DNA of 64,000 nt, from the NCBI GenBank assembly GCA_001695595.3, contig MBPM02000032.1:1-64000 (forward strand). The letters run 5' to 3'. A program made the position numbers and the translations under genes. This stretch comes from Plasmopara viticola (lineage: Eukaryota > Oomycota > Peronosporomycetes > Peronosporales > Peronosporaceae). The notes beneath the pieces are model-generated. The model did not search any database. It was not told the origin of the DNA and saw only the letters and a list, made by a program, of their open reading frames with translations. This document shows positions 10,998 through 21,361 of the stretch, piece by piece (position 1 is the stretch's first letter; every line of letters starts with the position of its first letter).

Positions 10998-12424
10998 ATG
11001 CCTGAGTACCTTGTGTTCTTCGTGCACCGGCACTTCAGCTTTCGCTACCCAGAATTGGAAGCTCTGCTGGCAATGCAGAAGCTCCGTGGTGTCAATGAGA
11101 CAGTATTAAAAGACCCGACAACTGGAATGCTTCCAGACCCTGAGAGCTCTCCACTCGTGCGCGTGGAGTTGCCGTCAATAGAGCACGCCAAATTTCTCTC
11201 TGAGCGCGGTATTCTCGTAAAGGCGTGTACGAGGTATGGGGTCACGCGGCCACTCCCGGTAACTACAACGAGCTTGTAACATCAGTAAAAGCCTTTCGAG
11301 GCCCACAAAAATTGCAAATTCTTCAAGATGCTAAGTGTTCTTGGCGTATCAACGTGGCTGTATTTGGAAAAAAATTAAGCATGGATGAGCAGCACACACG
11401 TCGCGAAAGGTTTCGGGAGGTTTTGCCGTTTGCGGGCCCAGTGCAGATGAATGATCCCGACGAGACCTTTCTAGTACTTGAAGAGCTAGGTCTGGACCAG
11501 GACCTGTACCCGGGTCTGGAACCCAAGCAGATATTTTTTTTGCGCGAACTAGCTGGTAGCGAAAAAAATCGAGGACGTGGCGGTGGACGAGACCTGATAG
11601 ATAAGCAGACGTTGAAGCGCAGGGCGTACATTGGTCCTACGTCGATGGAGTCGGAATGGGGCTACTGATGAGCAACATGGCGCTGGTGCAGCCTGGAGAC
11701 GTGGTGATAGACCCATTCGTTGGAACTGGCGGCGTTTTGATTCCGTGTGGGACGCACGGAGCCATGTGTTACGGTGCGGACATTGACATTCGAGTACTTC
11801 TTGGTACTGGCGTTGGTGTTATGGGGGCTGGTGTCGCTTTGATGGAAAAGAGATCGATAGCTTGGAGCGCATTAATGTGATTACCAACTTTAAGCAGTAC
11901 GGCCTTCCACTTCCAGAGCTCGTGCGCGCTGACAACTCCATGTCCCCTCTTGTGACTCAGTGCAAAGGATTTTTCGATGCGGTCGTGTGTGATCCACCGT
12001 ATGGTATACGTGCTGGGGCTCGGAAAGCGGACGAAAACGCCAGAGCAGGAATGATGTGAAGACGGCGATCAAGCCGGAGAGTTATATTGCCCCCACCCAA
12101 CCGTACGCTGCTGAAGATGTGATGGAGGACCTGCTTGAGTTTGCAGCTCAAACGTTGCGTGAAGGGGGGCGACTAGTGTATCTATTACCTACGACTTACG
12201 ACTATTCGGATTTAGATCTACCGCGACATCCTGATTTAAAGGTGATTGCGAACTCTGAACAAAAGCTTTCGAAAAAGTACGCGAGACGTCTTATCACAAT
12301 GGTCAAGCGTACGTCGAGTGTAAAAGATATTGATATGGGTAGAAGTGTAGCTAGAAGCAATATGCGTGATGTAAGCTTTGCAAACCTGCGAGAGAAAATC
12401 AGGAAGCGCAACCATGAAAGATAG
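10998..12424 (+). pseudogene. TRM11: tRNA (guanine(10)-N2)-methyltransferase, TRM11-like, four frameshifts
   Basis: TRM11 with its partner TRM112 methylates G10 of tRNAs in the cytoplasm. The full family architecture is present. An N-terminal region (MPEYLVFFVHRHFSFRYPEL) leads through VYEVWGHAATPGNYNEL into the THUMP-like part. The Rossmann SAM site follows (VIDPFVGTGGVLIPCGTHGA, then GADID), then the catalytic DAVVCDPPYGIR, and a C-terminal GGRLVYLLP and EQKLSKKYARRLITM. The reading frame breaks at about 11223, 11655, 11840 and 12055. Each break equals loss of one base, and no in-frame stop lies inside any segment; repaired, the length would be 476 residues, normal for the family. Start chosen at the ATG of MPEYL, which matches family N-termini better than the ATG at 10956. 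Either a young pseudogene or local consensus error. Confidence 0.85.
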
Positions 12425-12634
12425 AATAGATCTGGCAGAAGTTTAGAAATGTGACGTTACAATATCTTCACCACAAAGCATACAGCTTTAAAGCTATTTA
12501 ATGCATCCGAATGTAAATATATCTCGGTGATTCTATCAATGCTTGAAAGCAGTGTAAAATTTTGTGCCTTGAAAAATCTCGGCAAGCGCAACAACAATTC
12601 CACATCTTGCGTATTGACACCGTAGCGTGATTAC

Positions 12635-14085
12635 TCATGTCAGAGCTGAACACAACATTTTATCATAATTTACAGCAGCAAATTTTGCACTGGCATGCTT
12701 TGCAGTATCAGACAGACGATCTGAAGATTCTTTATCAGCGTCCTCGACTCCAACAGCTTCGAAATAGTGTGTAAAGACGACCGCATACGTCGCCATTAAT
12801 TCCAAAGGCTGATGCAAGACTAGGAAAATTTGGAAAACAGCCAAGAATGCGCTCTAAGCAACCAGAAGGGCAGTGCAAAACAGACAATAAATGTTGACTC
12901 GACGAAGAAAACAATTATGGCAACGATTAATGGTGTAATGAACTGAGCTGGAGAAAAGAACCAGAGAGAAGGGCTATGCGCAAGAAAATTTGCTTATACT
13001 AGTGACATGACGCGGAGGTTGGGAAACTAACAGATGCGTACATAAGCAATATGCGATGGCTGGTGAGGTCGCTAAAAGAGTTGCTGAGAGAGTCGCATAG
13101 ATAGGACGATGGCTTTTCGGCACAGAGATTAGCGCTTGAATCGTCGCTCCATTCATGGTGTACAGAATGGGAGACAGTTCTTAGAACTCGTAGACTGTGC
13201 ATTTCATAGAGGACATCGGTGTTGAAGCCTTTAGCACGACTATGAGAAAGAAATGTTTTAGTTTCTCGAGATGGTGTTGCATGTACAAAAAGCTGGATGC
13301 ATTTTTATCTCATTAAAGTAAGGCTTCATGTCGTGGGACCAATAAGTTATTAATTTTGTATGGTTTAAAACGAAGTCATATTGCACATCAATGTTTGTGG
13401 ACATTTGATGCACAGCAATTTGGAAGCTTTAAAAGCAGGTTTAAAGAAAAAAATTACTGATAACATTGCCAGTTTAACAGAGTGAAGACCATGAAAATTT
13501 GGCACGCCAGACTTGGGCCTTCGTTTATTGTTGATTCGGTTTTTGTCTATCGTAGGACGGCCAAAATATCATGCCCAAGAAGCGACGCAAGATGGATTGT
13601 GCGTATTGCCATTTTGGTAAATAAGAGATGCGAAAAATCAAGAAGGTAAACAAATGGTACTTGCAAACTAAACGGCACTTTGTTGATACAATAGACACCC
13701 TACAGCGCAGTACAAGCTGCAATGGACGGCTCTTCTGTGATTTTGACACTATTTTGAAGTAAAAAATCGAGGAGCAAGAGGACGGAGAAATAAATCAGCA
13801 TAGGCTGATAGACAGCATAGGCGCCATATTAATACAAGCATCACGCGACGGTAGAGTGGTGAACCATCGACAATGATGGCGAGAAGGATTTTGCGAGCGA
13901 ATATTCATTGAAGATGGATGAAAGTTGTACGACAGTCAGATCTTGGCACCTTATGGCTGCTAAGGCTGTCCAAGAAGAACAGCCACTTCCGATTCAGGGT
14001 GCTTCTCTGAACTTCGAGAATCACATGATAATCTCCAAGTATGCGGCGCATGTGAGGATCTGGGTGTTGATAGGCGGTGTTGGAC
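12635..14085 (-). pseudogene. Decayed multi-pass membrane protein gene, family not recognised
   Basis: Reading the minus strand from 14085 downward, successive frames give long hydrophobic segments joined by frameshifts and stops. Around 13800 there is MLIYFSVLLLLDFLLQ, near 13650 SLQVPFVYLLDFSHLLF, and near 12940 FITPLIVAIIVFFVE followed by FIVCFALPFWLL. The end is a hydrophilic acidic tail (FEAVGVEDADKESSDRLSD, about 12710). The pattern is of a polytopic membrane protein with a cytosolic C-terminus. The coding-like sequence begins exactly at the border of the retrotransposon LTR (14085/14086), on the same strand, so the 5' part is missing or displaced by the insertion. I could not name the family. 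Confidence 0.35.
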
Positions 14086-14394
14086 TGTAGGTTGTAGGTT
14101 GACTTGTAGGTTGACTTGTAGGTTCAGTAGTAGATTTGTGGCGAACTAAGAAGTGAGATTATTTCTTAGACTGATTTCTACTTATATGTAACCTATCCTA
14201 TTTCTTCCTACTGTTTTCCTCGTGTAAGTCATTCCTCCTAGTACGTCGCCTTTCCTATTGACTAATATGAATATATGTGTCATCTCTCCTTGAATGTGGG
14301 TTAAGTTTGTTTACGAAAACATATAGAATGTTTGTAACCTACACTCACTGACATTCTAGTATGGTTCTAGAACATGTGAGTGTAATTCCTTACA
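14086..14394 (-). repeat. LTR of the chromovirus (3' LTR)
   Basis: On the minus strand the repeat begins TGTAAGGAATTACACTCAC and ends CCTACAACCTACA, giving the usual TG...CA limits. It is directly preceded by a purine tract (GGGGAGGA, 14395-14402), the expected polypurine primer site. The last codons of the polyprotein run into the LTR. The 3' end carries short direct repeats of TGTAGGTTGACT type (plus strand). No second LTR copy was found beyond 18690, so the pair cannot be compared and target duplication cannot be tested. Confidence 0.7.
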
Positions 14395-15752
14395 TCCTCC
14401 CCGATTTGATCTCTCGTTGTCGCTGTTCAAAGTCGGCAACGAGATTATGCCAATGAGCTACGTGTCGAATATCTTTTTCTTTTTCCCAGCTAGCTTCTTC
14501 TTCTGTTTCTCCATGCCACTGGACAAGCCATTCGGGTTGGCGATTGATTAGTCTCTTCTTTAAAACACGTTGAATGATTTGAAGCTGATCAGCTGAGTCA
14601 TTGTCCACAAACTTCGACGCTTTGGGGATAGGATGACTAAGGAACTTGTCTGGTGTCGGCTCGTACTTCGACAATACATCGACATTGAAGGTCCGATTAA
14701 TTCTCTTCATGCTTGGTGGCAACTTGAGTTTTGCCACATTGGGATTTATCATCTTGATGATTTCATATGGCCCAACTTTTCTTGCTGCAAATTTCGCCCG
14801 TTTATTTTCCATATCTTTGGCAGCATGTCTTAGAGAGATTCTTCGAGTATCTAGCATAACTGAATCTCAAACCTGAAATTCAACTTGATGTACTCTACGT
14901 TTCTGATCATAATATTGCTTTTGAGTGGCTTGAGCTTTTAGTAGATTTCTCGTGCTTGTTCAATTATCTTTTGTCTCTTTTCCACGAACTCTTTAGCCTG
15001 AACATCAATTTTCACTTTCGAATCATTACCACTTATTCCTTTTTGCCAAGGAGAACGTTCTTTTCTCCCGGTGTCAATCTCAAATGGAGAATATCCAGTA
15101 GATGCACTGACAAGTGTTGAATGAGCATATTCGATGGTGCCTAAGTAATCTGTCCAATCTGTTCGTGATAGGACACCATACATCTAAGTGCATCTTCAAC
15201 GACTAAGTTTTGTCGTTCCGTTTGTCCATCGGCTTGCGCACGATGTGATGTTGTCATACTAAGTCGAACACTTATGATTGTCATCAGAGACTTCCAAAAT
15301 GATGAAGTGAATTCGCTACCTCTGTTACTGATGATAACTTCAGGTAATCCATGGTGCCGAACTACAGCTTCAAAGAACGCTCTGGCTGTTGCAGATGCAT
15401 CATCATTCGCATGCACTGCAGCGTACTTGGTACGGTTTGACGATTTGTCGACAACAGTTATAATGGCATCAAAACCATTTGAAACAGGTATTCCAGTTAT
15501 AAAATTCATTGACACAACATGCCAGCATTGCTCAGGTATTGGGATTGGCATAAGTAGTCCACTTTTTCGTTGATTGTCATGTTTCCAGCGTGTACAAGTT
15601 TCACACGTCTTGACATATTCCTTGATACCATTTTGTAATGTCTTCCAATAATACCACTGTGCAACTCGCAAGAAAGTTCTGCGATTGCCAAGATGAGCAG
15701 CTATAGCAGTGTCATGACTTGAGTTCGCAAACGATCGTTGTTCGGCACACAA
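14390..15752 (-). pseudogene. Chromovirus integrase and chromodomain
   Basis: The integrase starts with the HHCC zinc-binding part (HLGNRRTF near 15690, then CETCTRWK near 15580). The core follows. At both catalytic aspartate positions I read asparagine: MNFITGIP where MDFITGLP is usual, and ISNRGSEF where ISDRGTEF is usual. The glutamate helix (ADGQTERQN) remains. A second block (14938-15183) has the family's TGYSPFEIDTGR. The last block (14390-14857) has VGPYEII and ends in a chromodomain-like QPEWLVQWHG...EASWE. Stops split the blocks near 15184, 14937 and 14858. Loss of both catalytic aspartates would make the enzyme inactive even without the stops. Confidence 0.85.
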
Positions 15753-17334
15753 AGTCTTGCAACTTTGTTGGAAGTACGTAGAAACAATAATATGTCATTT
15801 TTAATGAACAATGTGACACTATTAGACTTCGTCCATGAGTCTTGAAAATCAAAATCATTGGCATAGCCTTGATGGAACATTTTGCGGACATCTGGCGACA
15901 ACTCGATATAAGATGCAATCATTACTGCACCAACTTGAAGTGACTCAGGCCTCTCCCGGAGCAGAGTTGGCTCAGATAGTAAAACACGCAAACGAGGACC
16001 TCGAGCTTGACATTTAGCATCACATTCATAAAAATCGATAGTTGAAGGAGCACATTCGTCTGGTCGACGCGAAAAAGCATCAGCGACGACATTGAGAGCA
16101 CCGTTGATGTGATGAATCGTAAAAGTATACTGGGAAAATGTTGTCAAATATCTTGCCAATTTAGGGGACACTTTAGGATGATGAAGCAGCCATGAGCATG
16201 CACTATTATCCGTGCATATTTCAAATTGATGACCGTAAAGATAATGACGCCATTGGTCGAGACCAGCTTTTATTGCAAATAATTCCTTTTCATGTGCCGG
16301 CCAATTAACTTCATGTCATAAACACCAAGCTATTTAGAACAGAAAGCAACAGGATGATCATGACCATTTACAAATTGCGAATGTGCACCACCAATGCACA
16401 ATCCTGACGCATCTGTAGCGAGTACAAAAGGGCGTGAGAAATTTGGTAAATTGAGTACTGGTGCAGACTGCAAAGCAGACTTTAGACTAGCAAAAGCACG
16501 ATCTTGGTCTTTTCCCCAAGTCCACTGTATATCCTTCTTCACAAGCTTGCTTAATGGCAAAACAATTTGAGCAATTTGATGAATAAAGCGGCGATAATTA
16601 CCAGCTAAGCCGAGAAACCTTTAAAGTTCTTTAACTGAAGGTGGCACTGGCCATTTAGCAATTGCTTCTGATTTGAAATTATCAATAGACAATCCTTTCC
16701 GTGATACGGTATGACCCAAAAAGCTGTTTTCTTCGAGTGCAAATTTACACTTGCCGAAATGAGCATAAAGCTTTTTTTTCGCAAAATTTGAAACACACTT
16801 TTCAAAGGAACTAAGTGTTCAGCATAAGTGTGTGAAACCACACAAATATCATCCAAGTATTTGACAACAAATGAAAATTTTCCAAATAGAAGTCGCATGA
16901 GTCGTGACCAAACTCCTGGCATTCCTGCAAGACCCATTGGTGCAACAAACCATTGATAGGTTTCATTACTTGCACGAAATGCGGTATACTTCTTGCTGTT
17001 TGGATGGATGCGCATTTGATGATAAACTTGCGCCAAATCAATCACAGTAAAATAACAGTTTCCTTGCATCTTATCAAATAGTTCGTCAATGCGTGGCAAG
17101 GGAATCTTTGGAACAATCGTTTAACAGTTGACATACCGAAAATTAATAACCCATCGCAACAATATTTTTTGCGTTACCGGAAGGAATCCATTCGGAAAGT
17201 GAAACACTTGTTCCTGTCTTCGAATCCTTCTTTGGTATACCAATTATATTGGATACCCAATGCGAGTCAGATAATTCAATCCAACCGCGTGATAGGTTTT
17301 CGTCAACAAATTTCTGTAATGCATCTTGTTCCAC
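15753..17334 (-). pseudogene. Chromovirus reverse transcriptase and RNase H
   Basis: The reverse transcriptase finger (IGIPKKDSKTG, near 17230) is followed by LPRIDELFDKMQ (17090) and the first catalytic Asp in FTVIDLAQVYHQM. VAPMGLAGMPGVWSRLM comes next, then the YLDD active site at about 16860. The connection and RNase H follow: WTWGKDQDRAFASLK, then VLATDASGLCIGG, and a distal part with THHINGALNVVADAFSRR-like residues near 16080. A TAA interrupts the frame just before the LPRIDEL block and several other stops follow. The catalytic YLDD is intact, but the polyprotein cannot be made as one chain. Confidence 0.85.
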
Positions 17335-18675
17335 TTGTGATAGACGAAAAGGTGTTCAATTACTTGGCTGAGCTCCTGGTTCATGGTCATTTCAAACTCT
17401 ACCGAACGATGTGGCGGTGAAGCATCTGGCAATTTCTTTGGAAAGACGTCTTGGAATGAATCCAGCAAAGATTGAAGTTTTGGCTCTTTTTGCTCTTCAT
17501 CCACAGAGGCTTGACAAATTTCAATACGATAAATTTCTTCATATTCTGCCTTCTTTAATTTCTTTAAAAACTCTGACGCGGAAATAATTTTATGTTCAAA
17601 TTGGAGGGTCAGGTTGTTTATCGCTTGTGTTGAATGAGACTTGATGCGTTCGCCAGTGTATGATTGGTTCATGACCTATAAACCACGGTTTTTACCCAAA
17701 ATAACATCGTGAAAACCACTATTCATTGGCCATTCCATGACCGGAACGTCTGAAAAATGATTTCCTTTAAAAGATATATCTGCAAACCCTTGTTTAACTT
17801 TCTTCGTAATAGTGTTGCTGCCGTCGAAACGAGTCACTTAAATTACTTCTTCGGAATGGACATTTTCTAAAAGTCCTGGCTTGACCACATTACACGTGGC
17901 GCCTGAATCAAGCATAATATTGACAGCATGTTCATCAAGATTTCCTTACTTGATGATTAAATCTTTTCCACTATAGGTTGCAATAGCTTCACTGAGTGTT
18001 GTGATAGCTTCATGAGGCGTTGTAGCAATCGCTTCTTCATAAACAGATTCATTTTCGAAGTAGTTGATATTTGCGCGATTATGATTTCGATTATCTTGAT
18101 TATAGTTGCCTTGGTGTCTGTTCTTGCGCTTATAACATTGTTGAATAGTATGACCAGGTTTCTTGCAGAATGAACATTTGGGCTTATTTGGACGACGATT
18201 ATTTTGATAACGATTTTGATATTGGGATGACCTTGAAAAGGACGAGCATGGTCAATTTCCATAGGCTCAGGTCCATTAGACGGCTGTGTCACTGGTAGTG
18301 GACCAGGACGCGGAATACGTGGTGCTTGACTTGCATAGCCACTTAAGATATTTGAATGAGCGCGTTCGAAATTGAGAGCGACTGTGACCGCCGCTGATAA
18401 AGTTTCGCAACGTTGATACTGAATTTCTTCTTTAGTTCTTTACCGTAATCCTCTTTGAAAATATGTTATTTGGTCAATCTCCGTTATGTTAGATATTTGC
18501 GAAATATGTAAAAATCTCGCAACGTAATCAGGTAAATCTTTACAACTCTTTTGTCTCGATCGATGCAATTCGTCACGTAGACGATATTGCAAATCCGGCG
18601 GTACAAATGACTGCGGGGCTTTCGACTTTCGTATTGCGCCAATCTTCGACTTTCCAGACGAAGAAGATATCAATG
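17335..18675 (-). pseudogene. Chromovirus gag, zinc knuckle and protease
   Basis: Gag begins mid-domain with FVPPDLQYRLRDELHRSRQ and DLPDYVARFL (18610-18490), typical of the retrotransposon gag helix region. GPEPMEIDHARPF (about 18260) precedes a CCHC knuckle, C-S-F-C-x4-H-x4-C (about 18120-18178). The protease active site reads MLDSGATCNVV near 17900. A linker (17244-17672) with the QDVFPKKLPDASPPHRSVEFE pre-RT motif leads to the reverse transcriptase. Frameshifts separate gag from the knuckle and protease. The 5' half of gag is missing. Confidence 0.8.
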
Positions 18676-18843
18676 GGCTTACGATGCTTTATCGCAGCGG
18701 CCAGTGTCTCGCGACACGCACTACGTGTCTAAAACGAGCTAGGTCTCGTGTTCAGCCTTGGAAATCTAGCTGAAGTCTCTAAACACCACATCTGAGCATT
18801 ACAAAAGTAAACGTTATACCGTATTTTTTATTCTTATGATTCT

Positions 18844-19161
18844 TTAGCTCAGGTGCGCCGCAAATGGTGTACAAGGATGATTTGACACATCAGTGTTGAG
18901 AAAGGAAGGTGTAAGTACAATAGTATAATAAAAACCTTCCTTTAAAAGCGCTAAATTTCCGGCGTTTGAATTTAAAAAGACTCTGTGTTCTTCGAATATG
19001 TTTTTTGATTTCTCTGAAATTGCTATCGAGTGCGGCGCACATGCCGCGACACGACCACCAGTTGAAGTGTCAAGGAATATGCAGTTGGAAAAAAGTTTGC
19101 TACTCACCCTAAAATGTGGTACACTTTGAAGAATTTGGCTGACCCCAGTTGGTGGCGTCAT
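18844..19161 (-). CDS. Unrecognised 105-residue open frame or exon
   Basis: A minus-strand frame of 105 residues begins MTPPTGVSQILQ and ends CTPFAAHLS. Just upstream on the minus strand lies ACTTACATAG, a reasonable 3' splice site, so this could be an internal or last exon with the frame open through the junction. It lies on the same strand as the membrane-protein relic and beyond the truncated chromovirus, so it could be the displaced 5' part of that gene. This is only positional inference. No domain is recognised and the composition is ordinary. Confidence 0.25.
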   Translation of the reverse strand: MTPPTGVSQILQSVPHFRVSSKLFSNCIFLDTSTGGRVAACAPHSIAISEKSKNIFEEHRVFLNSNAGNLALLKEGFYYTIVLTPSFLNTDVSNHPCTPFAAHLS

Positions 19162-19329
19162 ATCTCCGGCCTATGTAAGTATGTTATTTAACTTTAGAAG
19201 GCTGTGATTATCGGCTTTAGTAGCTGATTCTGCCAGCGGACATTGATCACCCGTTATATCGAGCGTATGCTTTCTTTTAGATAGACGACAAGCACAAGAG
19301 ATGTTGAAACATGGCTTCTCATGCGTTTA

Positions 19330-19450
19330 AAAGGGCGGCTAACAATGCCCCACCAACTGATCCAGGGATTTGCTGTCCTAGCCACGTCACACCTGGGATT
19401 AAGTCCTACTTATCGAAGTTTGGGACTGAGAATGACCTTTGCTGTTTAAT
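19330..19450 (-). pseudogene. Possible Ty3/gypsy protease tail fragment
   Basis: On the minus strand a short stretch reads VGLNPRCDVARTANPWISWW. Oomycete gypsy elements have a GMPWLARHxPWIDW motif at the end of the protease domain, and the NPWISW part and spacing fit loosely. The surrounding kilobase on the same strand is full of stops. Weak evidence. Confidence 0.2.
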
Positions 19451-20734
19451 TACCCGAATTGTACATTTGGGTCCCTTTTAGTTTTAAGGATGTATCAATG
19501 TCCCATAAGCAATTTATGCAGAGATTCAAATAATATATCGCTCTCTCTTAGCACATCGGTCAGTCCATTAGCGCTACCCGCAAGCATTTACTGACGCGCG
19601 CAATTAATTGATGCGCCAAGGTCAATCGAAACGTGTCGAGCTTTCAAAGCCGTAATTCGCATGGTGTGTAACATACTCACACACAAATCGTGAGAATTTA
19701 CTTTCTTCGCAACGGGGTTTCGCGCTTCTACTGAAAGTGGGCGCGGTTTTTATCAGCAACCCTTAACAGTCCTTGGGCAAACACAGGTTAGATTCGTCGA
19801 CCCCTTCTGGATAGGCACGGGCCATGTCTTATTGTATACCGCTACCAAAGCAGAAGACTTTACTTTGCTCAGCAAAGCTTCGATTAATCAGGACGAGACT
19901 CAAGATATCAGCTACACGTAAGCCGCCACACTGGGTCTTCTAAGTTGAACTACTACCCATTAATTGCACTTCAGATAAGCAGGCTGTCCGTGACTTCCTT
20001 CCTACTCGCTGTTTGCACTTTGAAGTGTTGAGTTCTTCCCTTACTTTGTTCACAAACTCTGTCACGTGCTTACGTTCAGAGACTGGCACTCCCGTAATTG
20101 AGGTCGTCATTTCCTAATTCATGTCTTCCCGTATTGCAGGCAAGTAAACAAGGTAACGTGAAGATTTCCCGAAGAATTTTGGTCTCAGGTGAATTTACCG
20201 AATGCAAATCGAGCTTTAGGCCCGGCTTCTGTAAACACCAGATCACTGTGATCGTGGTCATTTTATTGGTCATCTTTAGTTCAAAACAAAGGTTTTGGCT
20301 AACCTATAAGTCGAAAGTTGAAGAGCTTGAGCCTCACCAGCTAAGGCCCCGCAGTTGGCGCTGCTACATGGGCTGCCTAAGCTGTGTTATCTGCACCCTA
20401 GAACATCAAATTTCTTGTAGAGCTTGGGCGTTGCGCTGCTTTGCATATACTTGGCAGAATGGATTGCAAAAGCAACCGCCTTCTCAGGCCCATAGAAGTC
20501 AGCAAGTGAGCGCAGAAACGTTTTTTTCCTTTCTCGAATGATACGGTTAACAATTCACCCGCGCGGGCGTAAAATGGACGCGGGTAGATTGTCAACTGTA
20601 GCTAGGTCACACGGCACTTTACGCAGAGGAGGCGTGCAGTAAGATTTACGACCACCCAGTGAACGACCGCTCACTACCTTTGGTCTTGTGGAGATAAATG
20701 TGCTCATTAGATTGCATTTTTAAAGATTTATTAA
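19451..20734. other. Gene-free stretch
   Basis: Overlapping frames at 20076-20541 occur on both strands and lack recognisable motifs. A small GC-rich near-palindrome (ACCCGCGCGGGCGT) lies near 20557. No promoter, RNA gene or mobile element could be assigned. Confidence 0.35.
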
Positions 20735-20803
20735 GGGAAATGATACCGGGCAGGCACTTTTCGCTAATGGGCAGGCACTTTTCGCTAATGGGCAGGCACT
20801 AAT

Positions 20804-21092
20804 TGTATTGTATTGTATTACGTTATCGCGTTGCCAAGTTATGCACGTGCTAGGCTCAGTCTGGTTAGTCCACGGCATAGAGTGGTGTCCGCATACGTTG
20901 GGTCTCGTTCGGCGGGCAGTGCAGCCAGCACCGAGGCCGTGAGGGTCTTCCATTATTTTGTGTAGTTCTGACTTGGTAAGAGCCCAGGTGGCGCCCTAGT
21001 GCTGGAGACCGTCGCGTCGAGGGTGAGACTCGTTAGAGACCTGCAGATGCCCGAGAGCACCTGCCCGAAGCGCGCGAGCATTTAGCCCCCGC
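20804..21092 (-). mobile_element. Nested retroposon with TACAA-type tail and 12-bp target duplication
   Basis: This 289-bp insert splits the left TIR. It is flanked by GCAGGCACTAAT at 20792-20803 and again at 21093-21104, a 12-bp target-site duplication. On the minus strand its 3' end is a short tail, TAATACAATACAATACA. Variable-length duplication plus a simple-repeat tail indicates target-primed insertion of a SINE or a 5'-truncated LINE. A second copy in the opposite orientation lies at 21905-22118. Confidence 0.75.
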
Positions 21093-21178
21093 GCAGGCAC
21101 TAATGTTTATATAAATTAAATTGATTGGCATTTCTTCTCTGTGATTGGCTGGAGGGTCGTGATATCAATTCTCATATG

Positions 21179-21361
21179 CTACACCAATGAGCATACAAGA
21201 ACAATGTTCTTGACGTCGTCTGTTGTCGGATCGTTGTTGTAGTAGTACGTGTGTTTGACTGACACAATAAACCCCTCATCTCCGAGCTCCGTGTTTATAG
21301 CTTTGCGTGCGTCCTCGTGAGAGCTGAAGACACGCTGGCCAAGAGTTTGCAGGGTGTTCAT
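21179..21361 (-). CDS. FAR1/MULE N-terminal-like domain, 60 residues, inside TIR element
   Basis: The frame starts MNTLQTLGQRVFSSHEDARK and continues AINTELGDEGFIVSVKHTYY before ending inside the left TIR. The F-S-S-x-E-x-A-x-x-A-I ... G-F-x-V-x-V pattern is that of the FAR1 or MULE N-terminal DNA-binding region. No catalytic DDE core follows; the element is too short to hold one. It may be a leftover of the autonomous parent or a small TIR-binding protein. Compare the similar frame at 26646-26912. Confidence 0.45.
   Translation of the reverse strand: MNTLQTLGQRVFSSHEDARKAINTELGDEGFIVSVKHTYYYNNDPTTDDVKNIVLVCSLV

Larger units (their letters stand above)
14086..18690 (-). mobile_element. Ty3/gypsy chromovirus, 5'-truncated and degenerate
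   Basis: The minus strand carries, in order, gag C-terminus, CCHC zinc knuckle, aspartic protease, reverse transcriptase, RNase H, integrase and a terminal chromodomain, then polypurine tract and LTR. That order defines Ty3/gypsy, and the chromodomain places it in the chromoviruses. Gag starts abruptly near 18675, with no 5' LTR or primer site, so the 5' end is lost. Several stops and frameshifts interrupt it. It lies between the decayed membrane-protein gene and an unrecognised open frame, both on the same strand. Confidence 0.9.

Noticed and set aside
20804..21092. Solo LTR with a primer-binding site (TGGTAAGAGCCCAGG)
   Set aside because: The insert has a 12-bp target duplication and a TACAA-type tail on the other strand and lacks TG...CA ends, which fits a retroposon better than an LTR.
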